From: Pandoraea sp.
Lineage (GTDB): Bacteria; Pseudomonadota; Gammaproteobacteria; Burkholderiales; Burkholderiaceae
DNA: 52,772 nt
Direction: 5' to 3'
Assembly: GCA_031291335.1 (NCBI GenBank)
Contig: JARLJF010000036.1
Coordinates: forward strand, 1 to 52,772
The translations under genes and the position numbers were made by a program. Positions 9,051 through 18,063 of the stretch are shown here, in pieces. Below the pieces are notes generated by a model. It saw only the letters and a program-made list of their open reading frames with translations, had not been told where the DNA came from and searched no databases. Position 1 is the first letter of the stretch. Every line of letters starts with the position of its first letter.

Positions 9051-10193
9051 ATGAAACGAATCGTCAGTAATTCCGTAGCTCGTCCCGTGCTGGCATGGGC
9101 CGCTATTGCCTCGTTGGCCCTCATCGCCGGATGTAGCTCCCTCTCGAGCGCGCTGTCCTCCGATAAGGTGGACTACAAAAGCTCGAAGACCGGCCCCTCG
9201 CTCGACGTTCCGCCGGATCTGACGAACGTTCAGGCCGCCGATCGCAAGTACGTGTCGCCGGCCGGTACCGCCACGCTGTCGACCTACGAGACGCAGCAGA
9301 AGGTCGTTGCAACCAATCCGACGGATACCGTTCTGCCGGCCGTGCCGGGCATGAAGGTCGTGCGCGATGGCAACGAGCGTTGGCTGGTGATTCAAAAGGC
9401 GCCAGGCGATCTGTGGCCGACACTGCGTGAATTCTGGCAAGAGAACGGCTTCGTGCTGACGATCGATTCGCCGGACACGGGTGTGATGGAAACCGATTGG
9501 GCGGAAAACCGCGCCAAGCTGAATCAGGACATCATCCGTGATTTGCTGGGCAAGGTGCTTGACGGTCTGTATTCGACCGGTGAGCGCGACCGCTTCCGCA
9601 CCCGCGTGGAGCGTGATCCGAACGGCGGCACTGACATCTACATCACGCACCGCCGCATGGTGGAAGTGTTCACGAACTCGCAGAAGGACACGACCAAGTG
9701 GGAGCCGGCGCCGAACGATCCGGGTCTCGAGGCGATCTTCCTGACGAAGCTGATGCAACGCTTTGGCGCGCAGACCGAGCAGGCTCAGGCGCAGGTTGAT
9801 GGGGCCAAGGCTGGCGTTCCGACGAGCCAGGTCGTGAAGACGGCTGATGCTGCCTATCTCGATATCAACGAGCCGTTCGATCGCGCATGGCGTCGTGTGG
9901 GTGTGGCGCTCGACCGCGGTAACTTCACAGTGGACGATCGCGATCGCGCCAAGGGTCTGTACTTCGTGAGCTACGTCGATCCGGCCTCGCTCGCCAAGGA
10001 CAATGGCTTCTTCTACAGCCTGTTCCATGCGAAGGAAGTGCAGGACTCGAAGAAGGCCAAGAAGTACAGCGTGAACGTGCAGGGTCGCGGCGACAGCCAG
10101 ACTCGCGTGCAGGTGCTCGACGACAAGGGTAACGTCGACAACTCGCAGATCGCGCAGACGATCATTGGTGTGATCGGCAACCAGCTCCGTTAA
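9051..10193 (+). CDS. bamC: Outer membrane assembly lipoprotein BamC
   Basis: Lipoprotein of the BAM complex that inserts beta-barrel proteins in the outer membrane. The signal peptide ends in a lipobox LIAGC with the lipidated Cys28. An extended N-terminal stretch (SSKTGPSLDVPPDLT), which in E. coli BamC binds BamD, follows. Two helix-grip domains occupy roughly residues 110-230 and 270-375. The 380-residue length is normal. I start at the ATG at 9051 because it gives a proper type II signal peptide; a longer frame would overlap dapA. The MBL-fold gene begins eight bases after its stop. Confidence 0.94.
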   Translation: MKRIVSNSVARPVLAWAAIASLALIAGCSSLSSALSSDKVDYKSSKTGPSLDVPPDLTNVQAADRKYVSPAGTATLSTYETQQKVVATNPTDTVLPAVPGMKVVRDGNERWLVIQKAPGDLWPTLREFWQENGFVLTIDSPDTGVMETDWAENRAKLNQDIIRDLLGKVLDGLYSTGERDRFRTRVERDPNGGTDIYITHRRMVEVFTNSQKDTTKWEPAPNDPGLEAIFLTKLMQRFGAQTEQAQAQVDGAKAGVPTSQVVKTADAAYLDINEPFDRAWRRVGVALDRGNFTVDDRDRAKGLYFVSYVDPASLAKDNGFFYSLFHAKEVQDSKKAKKYSVNVQGRGDSQTRVQVLDDKGNVDNSQIAQTIIGVIGNQLR

Positions 10194-10201
10194 GGCGGGG
10201 C

Positions 10202-10993
10202 GTGCGGTTCGCCAGTTTAGGCAGCGGCAGTGAAGGTAATGCCCTGCTGGTGGAGGCGTCGGAAGGCGCCTCCACGACACGCATTCTCCTCGATTGCGGT
10301 TTCTCGATGCGGGAGGTCGAGCGGCGCCTGACGGCACGCTCGATCGACGTGGCGTCACTCGACGCCATCGTCATCACGCATGAGCACGCCGATCACATCG
10401 GCAGTGCCCTTTCCCTCACGCGCAAGTACCGGATTCCTCTCATCATGAGTTGGGGAACGGGGCAGGCTGTCAAAGTCCACGCGACCCTCAAGACCGGCGA
10501 TGACGACACGCTCGTGCGCTGGTGCCGTTCGGATGAGCGTCTGGCGGTCGGCGGTATTGAGCTTCATCCCTACACGGTGCCTCATGATGCGCGTGAACCG
10601 CTGCAATTCGTGTTCTCCGACGGCGTACGCCGCTTGGGGGTGCTCACGGATGCCGGGTGTCCGACGGCCCATTTGATCGCCACACTGGGCGGCTGTGATG
10701 CCCTGGTGCTCGAATGCAATCACGATCGCGAGATGCTGGCCAACAGCAAGTATCCGCCGTCACTCAAAGCCCGGATCGGTGGCACCTATGGCCATCTGGC
10801 AAACGAGGCGGCTGCGGAGATTCTGGGGGCGATCGATAGGGCGAAGCTTCAACGCGTGATTTGTGCGCACCTGAGCGAGCAGAACAACACGCCCGAGCTG
10901 GCGATGGCGGCGATGTCGGCTGTCATCGGTACCGAGGCAACCGAGATTCTCGTGGCGACGCAGGCTGGGGGTTTTGATTGGTTGACGTGCTAG
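10202..10993 (+). CDS. MBL-fold metallo-hydrolase (YycJ/WalJ-like)
   Basis: A 263-residue metallo-beta-lactamase-fold hydrolase of the YycJ/WalJ type. The two-metal motif His60-x-His62-x-Asp64-His65 (THEHADH) is intact. Later ligands are likely the His of VPHDAREP, the Asp of LTDAG, and the His of CAHLSEQN. The start is the GTG at 10202, which gives the standard MRFASLGSGS opening. The gap to bamC is only eight bases, so it is co-transcribed. Relatives are thought to be nucleases or phosphodiesterases; the substrate here is unknown. Confidence 0.88.
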   Translation: MRFASLGSGSEGNALLVEASEGASTTRILLDCGFSMREVERRLTARSIDVASLDAIVITHEHADHIGSALSLTRKYRIPLIMSWGTGQAVKVHATLKTGDDDTLVRWCRSDERLAVGGIELHPYTVPHDAREPLQFVFSDGVRRLGVLTDAGCPTAHLIATLGGCDALVLECNHDREMLANSKYPPSLKARIGGTYGHLANEAAAEILGAIDRAKLQRVICAHLSEQNNTPELAMAAMSAVIGTEATEILVATQAGGFDWLTC

Positions 10994-11094
10994 CGGCGCA
11001 GGTGTCGCGCGGGTGACGTCTGAAGGGGCTGGCGGGACTGGCTCAAGCGGATGAGAGTGATGCGAAGTGTCGGGGCAACAAAAGTAGGGGCAAC

Positions 11095-11126
11095 AAAAAA
11101 GCCGGTCGAAAGACCGGCTTTTTTTT
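11095..11126. terminator. Bidirectional intrinsic terminator
   Basis: A 7-bp GC stem (11101-11107 and 11112-11118) closes a GAAA tetraloop. It is flanked by six A on the left and eight T on the right, so it works as an intrinsic terminator in both directions. It separates the plus-strand MBL hydrolase gene from the minus-strand lipoprotein gene. Confidence 0.92.
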
Positions 11127-11153
11127 GCTCAACTGCCTTGCGGCAGCGAGAGC

Positions 11154-11411
11154 TTACTTGCTGGCAGCAGCGTCAGCAGCCGAAGCAACGGCGTCAGCAG
11201 CAGCACCAGCAGCCGAAGCGGTCGTGTCAGCAGCAGCACCAGCAGCCGAAGCAGCCGAGTCAGCAGCAGCGCCAGCAGCCGAAGCAGCGTCCGAAGCAGC
11301 CGCAGCAGCCGAAGCGGCAGCGTCAGCAGCCGGAGCGGCGGCTTCTTCCTTCTTGCCGCAGGCGGTCAGGGCGATAGCCAACAACGAAGCGACGAGGAGA
11401 GACTTCTTCAT
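11154..11411 (-). CDS. Small alanine-rich repeat lipoprotein
   Basis: An 85-residue predicted lipoprotein. The signal peptide MKKSLLVASLLAIALTAC ends in the lipobox LTAC (Cys18). The mature 68 residues begin GKKEEAAAP and then consist almost only of Ala, Ser, Asp, Gly and Thr, organised as an 11-residue repeat of the form SAAGAAAD plus three residues. The Ala content suggests a long helix, like a small Lpp-type or periplasmic spacer. Its function is unknown. I start at 11411 because AAAAGGA lies seven bases before that ATG. A terminator follows the gene 28 bases after its stop. Confidence 0.8.
   Translation of the reverse strand: MKKSLLVASLLAIALTACGKKEEAAAPAADAAASAAAAASDAASAAGAAADSAASAAGAAADTTASAAGAAADAVASAADAAASK
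11193..11285. repeat. 33-bp tandem repeat inside the Ala-rich lipoprotein gene
   Basis: Three near-identical 33-bp units begin at 11193, 11226 and 11259 and encode the 11-residue repeats of the lipoprotein. The period is a multiple of three, so unit gain or loss would keep the reading frame. It is coding, not a CRISPR. Confidence 0.85.
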
Positions 11412-11590
11412 GATCACGTCCTTTTATGGTAGAAGACAAGCGAATGAATAATTAGTTACGGTAATACGCTCTTGCCAGCGCAAAGCCGATTGCGAGACTT
11501 TGGCAATTGAGGATTACCCTTGGTCATGCAAGCTGCTTGGCGAGAAATTATATTGGGTTTTCCCCAACGCGTCACGTCAATCTCGCGCAT

Positions 11591-12811
11591 TTACCCCGCT
11601 TTTTTCCTTACAGCGCGCAACTTTCGCACGGGCTTCGAGTCCGGTTCAAGTTCCAGCCATCCAGAAGCATACCAATCGTACAGAATTTCGACGATTTCAT
11701 GGTCTTTTTGCTCGAAATTCGCACATTCCTCCGCATTCAGCTGACGATGATCGGCAAGGCGCCGTAAGGTCGATCGTGCGCTGACGGGGACTTCGAGCGG
11801 CTCACCGTTCACGTAGTACCGGTTGCGTCGATACAACAATTGCGTCCTGGCCGAGAGCGAAATGCCACGCGATGACGCTTCGCGGACGAAACGTGCCTCC
11901 GAAAGCGGGGTTTCCGGTGAGTCGAAAAACACATGTGACTTCGGTTCGCTCAACCAGCGCCCAAGGAAGTCTTCCACCTCTTTCTGTCCCCAGCGCACCT
12001 TCTCGAGTTGCGAGACGAGCGTGTCGATCATTGCATCAGGCAGCGCGGCAGGATGTTTGACGGCAGATTGCGACGGATCTGCGTATCGGCCAGCGAAATG
12101 ACGCGCGAACGGCAATTCCGGGGCGTTCTCCGCCAGGTAGTACAGGAAGTTCTGAAGCATCTCCTGCTCGAGTGGTGCGCGAAAACCGATCGAGTACGTC
12201 ATGCACTCGCCTTCGGCGACCCCGTCGTGCGCGTAGCCCGGTGGCAGGTACAACATGTCGCCCGGTTCGAGCACCCATTCCTCTTCGGCCTCGAAGTGCT
12301 TCAGGATGCGCAGCGGCACGCCGTCGACCCAGGTGGTGTCGCGTTGCGCTCCGATGCGCCAGCGCCGCTTGCCATGCGCTTGCAGCAGAAAGACATCGTA
12401 AGAGTCGAGATGCGGGCCGACACCGCCGCCATCGGTGGCGTAGCTGATCATCACGTCATCGAGACGGGCGTCGGGAATGAAGCGAAACTGTTGCATCAGT
12501 GCGTCGACGGCCGGTGCGTGAAGATTGACGCCCTGCACGAGAAGCGTCCACTGCTTGCGCGTCAGCGGCGGTAGATCGTCCGCATCGAACGGGCCGTGCT
12601 CGAGCTGCCAGCGTTTACGTGCGTGGCTGATGAGTCGCGACTCGACGTCGTCTTTCGCCGCGAGGGCGAACAGCGCGTCGCGCGAGAGCGGCGCACTGAA
12701 GCCGGGGATCGCTTGCCGGATGAGCAACGGGCGCTTGTGCCAGTAGCGCTTCATGAAGGCGTCGGGTGCGAGGCCGCCGAGCAAGGTCGAAGTGGATCGG
12801 GATGTCGTCAT
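11591..12811 (-). CDS. roxA: Cupin/JmjC-type oxygenase, ribosomal protein uL16 arginine hydroxylase
   Basis: Fe(II)/2-oxoglutarate-dependent oxygenase of the RoxA/YcfD family, which hydroxylates an arginine of ribosomal protein uL16. The 406-residue protein has the iron triad: HxD in GPHLDSYD near residue 146 and a distal His in YAHDGVAEG near residue 213. Next to the first motif, LLQAHGKRRW fits the 2-oxoglutarate region. The C-terminal winged-helix and dimerisation part follows. It is about 30 residues longer than E. coli YcfD. Transcribed on its own on the minus strand. Confidence 0.88.
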   Translation of the reverse strand: MTTSRSTSTLLGGLAPDAFMKRYWHKRPLLIRQAIPGFSAPLSRDALFALAAKDDVESRLISHARKRWQLEHGPFDADDLPPLTRKQWTLLVQGVNLHAPAVDALMQQFRFIPDARLDDVMISYATDGGGVGPHLDSYDVFLLQAHGKRRWRIGAQRDTTWVDGVPLRILKHFEAEEEWVLEPGDMLYLPPGYAHDGVAEGECMTYSIGFRAPLEQEMLQNFLYYLAENAPELPFARHFAGRYADPSQSAVKHPAALPDAMIDTLVSQLEKVRWGQKEVEDFLGRWLSEPKSHVFFDSPETPLSEARFVREASSRGISLSARTQLLYRRNRYYVNGEPLEVPVSARSTLRRLADHRQLNAEECANFEQKDHEIVEILYDWYASGWLELEPDSKPVRKLRAVRKKAG

Positions 12812-13004
12812 GCGTAGTTCGATGCGTTAGATGTGACGGAGTGACGGCCGCGCGTGACGGCAGTGTCTCCTCTCACCCGGTGGCAGCCTGATGCGGGCGG
12901 GCGCGAGGTGCTGTCATGCGCGCGACGCTAACGCGCGGTGCACTCGTTTCCGGGCCTTGAAGTGACTTAGGGCCGGCGCCGGTTCGCTGTCATACGGCTG
13001 CGCG

Positions 13005-13010
13005 TATAAT
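13005..13010 (+). promoter_or_regulatory. Probable -10 box for slyD
   Basis: A perfect TATAAT lies 25 bases upstream of the slyD start, which would give a leader of under 20 bases. The best -35 at the right spacing (TTCGCT, 12983-12988) is poor, so this is a partial match to a sigma-70 promoter. Confidence 0.5.
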
Positions 13011-13034
13011 GCGGGCTGTTTTCCGGAGAGTTTG

Positions 13035-13562
13035 ATGAAGATCGAAAAGAATACCGTCGTCTCGGTGACTTATAAGTTGTCGGACGCTCAGGGCAACCTG
13101 ATCGAAGAAAGCGGCGCCGAACCGATGGTTTATCTGCACGGCGGCTATGATGGCACGTTCCCCAAGATCGAGGAAGCGCTCGATGGTCAGGACGTTGGCT
13201 ATGAGACCCAACTGCAACTGGAGCCGGCCGACGCGTTCGGCGACTACGACTCTGAACTGGTCAAGATCGAAGAGCGTGGCCGTTTCCCGGACCCGCTCGA
13301 AGTCGGCATGCAGTTCGAAGGCACGCCGGAAGACGGTGACGACGAGTCCGACACCCTCATCTACACGGTGACGGACGTTGCCGACGACAAGGTCGTGCTC
13401 GACGGCAATCATCCGCTCGCAGGCATGGCGTTGCGCTTCAACTTGAAGGTGACCGACGTGCGTCAGGCGACCGAAGAAGAAATCGAGCACCAGCATGCGC
13501 ATGGCGCATCGGGTCTCGAAGTCGTCGACGAAGACGAAGACGACGCGCCCACGCTGCACTAA
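13035..13562 (+). CDS. slyD: FKBP-type peptidyl-prolyl isomerase, SlyD family
   Basis: Cytosolic prolyl isomerase and chaperone of 175 residues. The FKBP core is split by an insert-in-flap chaperone domain at about residues 75-125, as in SlyD. The tail is rich in Asp and Glu, with one short HQHAHG cluster rather than the long metal-binding His/Cys tail of E. coli SlyD, so nickel storage is less likely. The ATG at 13035 is preceded by GGAG at ideal distance. It stands alone, with a TATAAT upstream and a hairpin terminator downstream. Confidence 0.92.
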   Translation: MKIEKNTVVSVTYKLSDAQGNLIEESGAEPMVYLHGGYDGTFPKIEEALDGQDVGYETQLQLEPADAFGDYDSELVKIEERGRFPDPLEVGMQFEGTPEDGDDESDTLIYTVTDVADDKVVLDGNHPLAGMALRFNLKVTDVRQATEEEIEHQHAHGASGLEVVDEDEDDAPTLH

Positions 13563-13633
13563 GTCTTTGGCCTCGCACTGCCGCCTCAGGGCAACGCAGG
13601 TGACGCGCGAGGCGTGAGCCGTAGCAAGACATT

Positions 13634-13687
13634 CGCCGGGCCGGCGCATTGCATAACGCGATGCGTCGGGCCCGGCGTTTGCATTTT
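13634..13687. terminator. Hairpin terminator between slyD and the minus-strand gene
   Basis: The arms 13634-13649 and 13661-13677 form about 16 pairs with one bulged G and an 11-base loop, followed on the plus strand by TTTGCATTTT. It should terminate slyD transcription. On the minus strand the A/T tract is weaker, although the hairpin could also serve the convergent gene. Confidence 0.75.
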
Positions 13688-13712
13688 GAGATCGGGCTTT
13701 TTAAGGCCGGTC

Positions 13713-15056
13713 TCAGTGACTGCGCGCGGTGGGGTGTGCGGTGGCGTTCGGCAGGAGCGCGGGCCCGATGGGCATGACACCCTGATTGGGGTCCGAGCTG
13801 ACCGAACTGGCGCCGGTTGCCAAGCCGGATGACGGATAGAGGGCGGAATACGGTGTACCGGAAGCGGGTGCGGTGCCGGCAGATGCCCGCCCTGACTCAG
13901 AATTCGGCGAAGTGGTCGCGGCGGGTGCCGTACTGCTGCCACGCTGACCTGTTGGGGGCGCTGCGCTATTGGCCGGCAGCAGCACGCTCTCGAAACGGAA
14001 CAGTTGTGAGGTCCGCGGATCGACGCTCACACGCACCCATCGATTCGTGGTCGGGGAGCCGAAGCTGCTCAGTTGCGTGAACGACTTCACCGGTGCGCCA
14101 TGAGCGTCGCGCAGGGGTTGCGAGTGACGCATGGTCTTGCCGCTGTCGATCAGCAGAATCGGACCCTTGAAGCGGGTGGCAAGCCGTTGCAACTGGGTGC
14201 GGAAATCCTTGTAGCCGTCAACGCCGCGCCGTCCCGATCTATCCGAGAAGATGCTGCCCAGTCCGCTGCTGCGAGCCGGTTCGAACTCGGGGTCGGCCTG
14301 CGCGATGATGACCATGCCGATAGCCTCCTTCTGCTGCGCATAGACGGCGGCATGCTGCAACCAGACGCGCGTCGCAACCACCCGGTCCTCATACTCGCCG
14401 TTACGTCCGCCGGCCGAGCGATAGTTATTGTTATTGCCGGGCAGATTCAGGCCGACGAACACCACGCCACGATAAAACCACCTCACGTTCTCGTGATACT
14501 GACGAAAGCGCGACATCTCGCTTTGCCGCGTGAGATCGAACTGCGCGTAGCCCGCAGGGCCCGGCCCAAGCACCGCATCGTCGTCGAAGCCATGCTCGCG
14601 GAGAAAGTCCAGACGCTCCACGGGGTTGTAGCCGCCGTCGCTGCCACGCTGGCAATCGGCCCAGTCGTTCGCGCCGGGCACGTAGATGAGCGGTTTGGGC
14701 GAACTGGCGAAGAGACTCAGGCGTTGCGTGATGAGGTCGTCACGACATGATTCCGTGGCGTCCTTGAGATTGCCGGCGTGCACGACGAACGCGGCTTGCG
14801 TGTCACCAATGTTGGCCAGCACGCTGCGCACCACCGGCACCTCGGTATTGCTGAACGGCGTATTGCCCAGTACGGCAAATTCGAATGGCGGCGGTCTCGA
14901 CGGACTCTTGGCCACCGTCTTTGCCGCCGACTTCGCGTTGCCCGGTGCTGCCGTCGTCAATGTCGACCCGGTCGCGAGCACGAGTGCTACGAGGCACACG
15001 GCGAGCAGGCCGGTGCCGGTGTGACGAGGGGCGCGCAGGCGACACGAGTTCGACAT
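13713..15056 (-). CDS. Exported metallophosphoesterase-like protein lacking canonical metal ligands
   Basis: A 447-residue protein with an N-terminal signal or anchor segment at residues 15-35 and a calcineurin-type metallophosphatase-like domain at about 55-365. In relatives I know, the fold carries GDxP, GDxKxG, PGDNEW and HGDxH motifs. Here the matching places read LGNTPF, HAGNLKD, PGANDW and DSGKTMR. The expected Asp and His ligands are therefore replaced by Asn, Ala and others, and it may be catalytically dead. The last 75 or so residues are a low-complexity Ser/Thr/Pro/Ala/Gly tail. It begins six bases after the mutS stop and is probably co-transcribed with mutS. A binding or structural role is inference. 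Confidence 0.75.
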   Translation of the reverse strand: MSNSCRLRAPRHTGTGLLAVCLVALVLATGSTLTTAAPGNAKSAAKTVAKSPSRPPPFEFAVLGNTPFSNTEVPVVRSVLANIGDTQAAFVVHAGNLKDATESCRDDLITQRLSLFASSPKPLIYVPGANDWADCQRGSDGGYNPVERLDFLREHGFDDDAVLGPGPAGYAQFDLTRQSEMSRFRQYHENVRWFYRGVVFVGLNLPGNNNNYRSAGGRNGEYEDRVVATRVWLQHAAVYAQQKEAIGMVIIAQADPEFEPARSSGLGSIFSDRSGRRGVDGYKDFRTQLQRLATRFKGPILLIDSGKTMRHSQPLRDAHGAPVKSFTQLSSFGSPTTNRWVRVSVDPRTSQLFRFESVLLPANSAAPPTGQRGSSTAPAATTSPNSESGRASAGTAPASGTPYSALYPSSGLATGASSVSSDPNQGVMPIGPALLPNATAHPTARSH

Positions 15057-15062
15057 GGGAGG

Positions 15063-17753
15063 TCAGGGAGTCGCGCGGCCGTTCATCAGGCCTCGCAGTT
15101 CGTAGAGCAGGTCCAGCGCTTCGCGGGGGCGAAGGTCGTCCGGATCGATTTGCGCCAGACGCGCGAGGGTGGCCTCGTCGGCTGGATCGAGCGCGGCGGC
15201 ACCCTGCGTTGTCGGAAGCGCCGCTGCGCTGCTCGACGCGTCATCAAAATCGTCCTCCACGGGCGCCCGCGCCGCAAACAGATCGAGCTGCGGTGCGGCC
15301 GGATCGAGCGCCTGCTGTTCGAGTAGCGCGAGGTGCTTGCGCGCTGCGCGAATGACCGGCATCGGAACGCCGGCGAGCTGTGCCACCTGCAAGCCGTAGC
15401 TCTGGCTCGCGGGACCGTCCTGAACCGCATGCAGGAACACGATGCCGTCGCCATGCTCCACGGCCGACAGATGCACGTTCGCGCATTGCGGGAACTCGTC
15501 GGGAAGTTGCGTCAGTTCGAAATAGTGCGTGGCAAAGAGCGTATAGCAGCGATTGTGTCCCAGCAGATGCCGGGCAATCGCCCATGCGAGCGCAAGGCCG
15601 TCGAACGTTGACGTGCCGCGTCCGATTTCGTCCATCAGCACGAGGCTCTGATCGGTTGCCGTGTGCAGAATCGCCGCCGACTCGGTCATCTCGACCATGA
15701 ATGTCGAGCGCCCCCCCGCGAGGTCATCCGAAGCGCCGATGCGTGTGAAGATGGCGTCGAGCGGCCCGAGGCGCACAGCTTCGGCGGGCACGTAGCAGCC
15801 CACGTAAGCGAGCAGGGCGATCAGCGCGGTCTGACGCATGAACGTCGATTTACCGCCCATGTTCGGGCCGGTGATCAGCAGCAGGCGGCGGGCGTCGCCC
15901 AGCGAGCAATCGTTGGCGATGAAGCGCTCCACCTGTTGCTCGACAACCGGGTGACGACCCTGGCGAATGTCGACCACGCGATCTTCCACCAGTTCGGGCT
16001 TCACCCAGCCCAGCGTCTCGGCGCGTTCGGCCAGTGCGGCGAGCACGTCCAACTGCGCGAGCGCCTGCGCAATGCGTTTGAACTCGGTGATATGCGGCAG
16101 CAGGGTTTGCAGCAGCGCTTCATACAACACCTTTTCTCGCGCGAGCGAACGCTCTTGCGCGGACAGCGCCTTATCTTCGAACGTCTTCAGTTCCGGTGTG
16201 ATGTAGCGCTCGGCATTCTTGAGCGTTTGGCGGCGACGATAGTCATCGGGCACCTTGTCGGTCTGGCCGCGCGTGACTTCAATGTAGAAGCCATGCACCT
16301 TGTTGAACTCGACGCGCAGGTTGTTGATGCCGGTGCGCGCGCGCTCGCGCGTTTCGAGGTCGATGAGGAACTGCCCGCAGTTCTCCGAGATGTCGCGTAA
16401 CTCGTCGAGGTCGGCGTCGTAACCGCGTGCGATAACGCCGCCGTCACGCACCATGGCGGCCGGTTCTTCCGCCACCGCGCTGGTGAGCAGGGCCAGGGCG
16501 GCGTCGGGAATGGCGAGGTCTTCGTGCAGGATGGCCAGCAGCGGCGAATTCGCTTCCACGGCGCGCAGCGTGGTGTGCAGTTCGGGCAGACGACGCAGGG
16601 CGTCGCGCAGGCTCGACAAATCGCGCGGACGCGCCGTGAGCAATGCCAGACGTGCCGTAATCCGCTCGACGTCGGCCACGTGGCGCAATTCGCTGTTCAG
16701 CGCGCGCCACGTGCCCGGACCTTCGAGCAGCGTTGCGATGGCCAACTGCCGCGATTGCGGCACCTGTTGATCGCGCATCGGGTGATGGAGCCAATGGCGC
16801 ATCAGACGGCTGCCCATCGTGGTGCCGCAAGTGTCGAGCAGCGAGAGTAGCGTCGGCGATTCGGTGCCGCGCAACGTCTCGGTCAGTTCCAGATTGCGTC
16901 GCGTGGCGGCGTCCAGGCCAATATAGGCCGCTTCCCGCTCCACGTTCAGACTTTGCACATGGCGCAGCGACTGGCCCTGCGTGGCGGCTGCGTACTGCAG
17001 CAGCGCACCGGCCGCGCCCAGCGCGGGGCTCAAGCCGTCGCAGCCGAAGGCCGTCAGGCTGGCAACGCCCAGTTGGTCGCGCAGACGCTGCGTGCCGGCG
17101 GCTGTGTCGAAATGCCAGTCGGGCACGCGCGTGGTGGTGCCGAGCGAAAAGCCCTCGAAGGCTACGAGGGCGCTATCGGGCACCAGCGTTTCGGCCGGGC
17201 GAATGCGCTCCAACTCGCGCGGCAGCTTGTCGGCGGCCACTTCCATGAGGCGCAGTTCGCCGCTGGCGAGCGACAGCCACGCAAGGCCGGCTATGCGCTC
17301 GCTGGCGCGCCGCGCCGGGGGCATCTGCACGGCGAGCAGATACTGATCGACCTTGTCGCTGAGCAGGGCGGCGTCGGTGAGCGTGCCGGGGGTGACGATG
17401 CGCACGACCTTGCGCTCGACCGGGCCTTTGGATGTCGCCGGATCGCCGATCTGCTCGCAAATGGCGACCGATTCGCCGAGCTTGACCAGCTTGCCGAGAT
17501 ATTGCTCTACGGCGTGATGTGGCACACCGGCCATGCGGATCGGCTGGCCGCCGGACTGACCGCGTGCGGTGAGCGTCAGGTCGAGCAGACGTGCCGCCTT
17601 GGCCGCATCGTCATGGAACAGTTCGTAGAAGTCGCCCATGCGATAGAAGACGAGCATGTTCGGATGCTCGGCCTTGATGCGCGTGTATTGCTGCATCATC
17701 GGCGTCATCGGTGCGGTGGAGGCGGGGGCAGGAATAGCTTGGGTGCTCGTCAT
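15063..17753 (-). CDS. mutS: DNA mismatch repair protein MutS
   Basis: Mismatch-recognition ATPase, 896 residues. The mispair-binding Phe-x-Glu is in [11 protein letters not shown] near residue 40. Connector, lever and clamp domains follow. The ABC ATPase has a Walker A GPNMGGKS at 629-636, a signature region with STFMVEMTE, and a Walker [18 protein letters not shown] variable Ala/Asp linker of about 40 residues precedes a C-terminal [11 protein letters not shown] segment typical of the tetramerisation helix. The full length agrees with an intact gene. The degenerate phosphoesterase gene follows within six bases. Confidence 0.98.
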   Translation of the reverse strand: MTSTQAIPAPASTAPMTPMMQQYTRIKAEHPNMLVFYRMGDFYELFHDDAAKAARLLDLTLTARGQSGGQPIRMAGVPHHAVEQYLGKLVKLGESVAICEQIGDPATSKGPVERKVVRIVTPGTLTDAALLSDKVDQYLLAVQMPPARRASERIAGLAWLSLASGELRLMEVAADKLPRELERIRPAETLVPDSALVAFEGFSLGTTTRVPDWHFDTAAGTQRLRDQLGVASLTAFGCDGLSPALGAAGALLQYAAATQGQSLRHVQSLNVEREAAYIGLDAATRRNLELTETLRGTESPTLLSLLDTCGTTMGSRLMRHWLHHPMRDQQVPQSRQLAIATLLEGPGTWRALNSELRHVADVERITARLALLTARPRDLSSLRDALRRLPELHTTLRAVEANSPLLAILHEDLAIPDAALALLTSAVAEEPAAMVRDGGVIARGYDADLDELRDISENCGQFLIDLETRERARTGINNLRVEFNKVHGFYIEVTRGQTDKVPDDYRRRQTLKNAERYITPELKTFEDKALSAQERSLAREKVLYEALLQTLLPHITEFKRIAQALAQLDVLAALAERAETLGWVKPELVEDRVVDIRQGRHPVVEQQVERFIANDCSLGDARRLLLITGPNMGGKSTFMRQTALIALLAYVGCYVPAEAVRLGPLDAIFTRIGASDDLAGGRSTFMVEMTESAAILHTATDQSLVLMDEIGRGTSTFDGLALAWAIARHLLGHNRCYTLFATHYFELTQLPDEFPQCANVHLSAVEHGDGIVFLHAVQDGPASQSYGLQVAQLAGVPMPVIRAARKHLALLEQQALDPAAPQLDLFAARAPVEDDFDDASSSAAALPTTQGAAALDPADEATLARLAQIDPDDLRPREALDLLYELRGLMNGRATP

Positions 17754-17982
17754 GAATGAATTCGGGTCGGGCGAGTCGGGTCACGATGCCCCCGGCGGGT
17801 TGCGCCTGCCGGGAGGATCTCGCGGTGAGCCGGCATGCAGCATGCCGGTTCGCACCATCGTGGCGCGTTGGATGCGCAATTTTACGACGGGTTCGGCGTG
17901 CGCCGTCATGTGATGTGCTTCGATGTCCTCTTTGGGCGTCGATGAGCATGTCACACGAAGGCGGCGAATTTTTCTCAAGTTT

Positions 17983-18004
17983 CCCGAAAATATGCCGTTT
18001 CGGG
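17983..18004. promoter_or_regulatory. Perfect 7-bp dyad upstream of the diguanylate cyclase
   Basis: CCCGAAA (17983-17989) and TTTCGGG (17998-18004) form an inverted repeat with an 8-base spacer, 60 bases before the diguanylate cyclase start in the mutS divergent region. It could be an operator or a leader hairpin. No regulator can be named. Confidence 0.4.
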
Positions 18005-18063
18005 TGGTAAGCTCTCGCAAAAATTACCAAAAAGCAGCATAAGCTACTCTCGCACGGGCCAGT

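Noticed and set aside
11193..11285. A CRISPR-like array
   Set aside because: The repeats are directly adjacent with no unique spacers, are in frame, and encode an 11-residue protein repeat.
18008..18054. A direct repeat TAAGCT-CTCGCA upstream of the diguanylate cyclase
   Set aside because: The two copies differ in internal length and the match is short, so it may be chance. The perfect dyad next to it is the better candidate.
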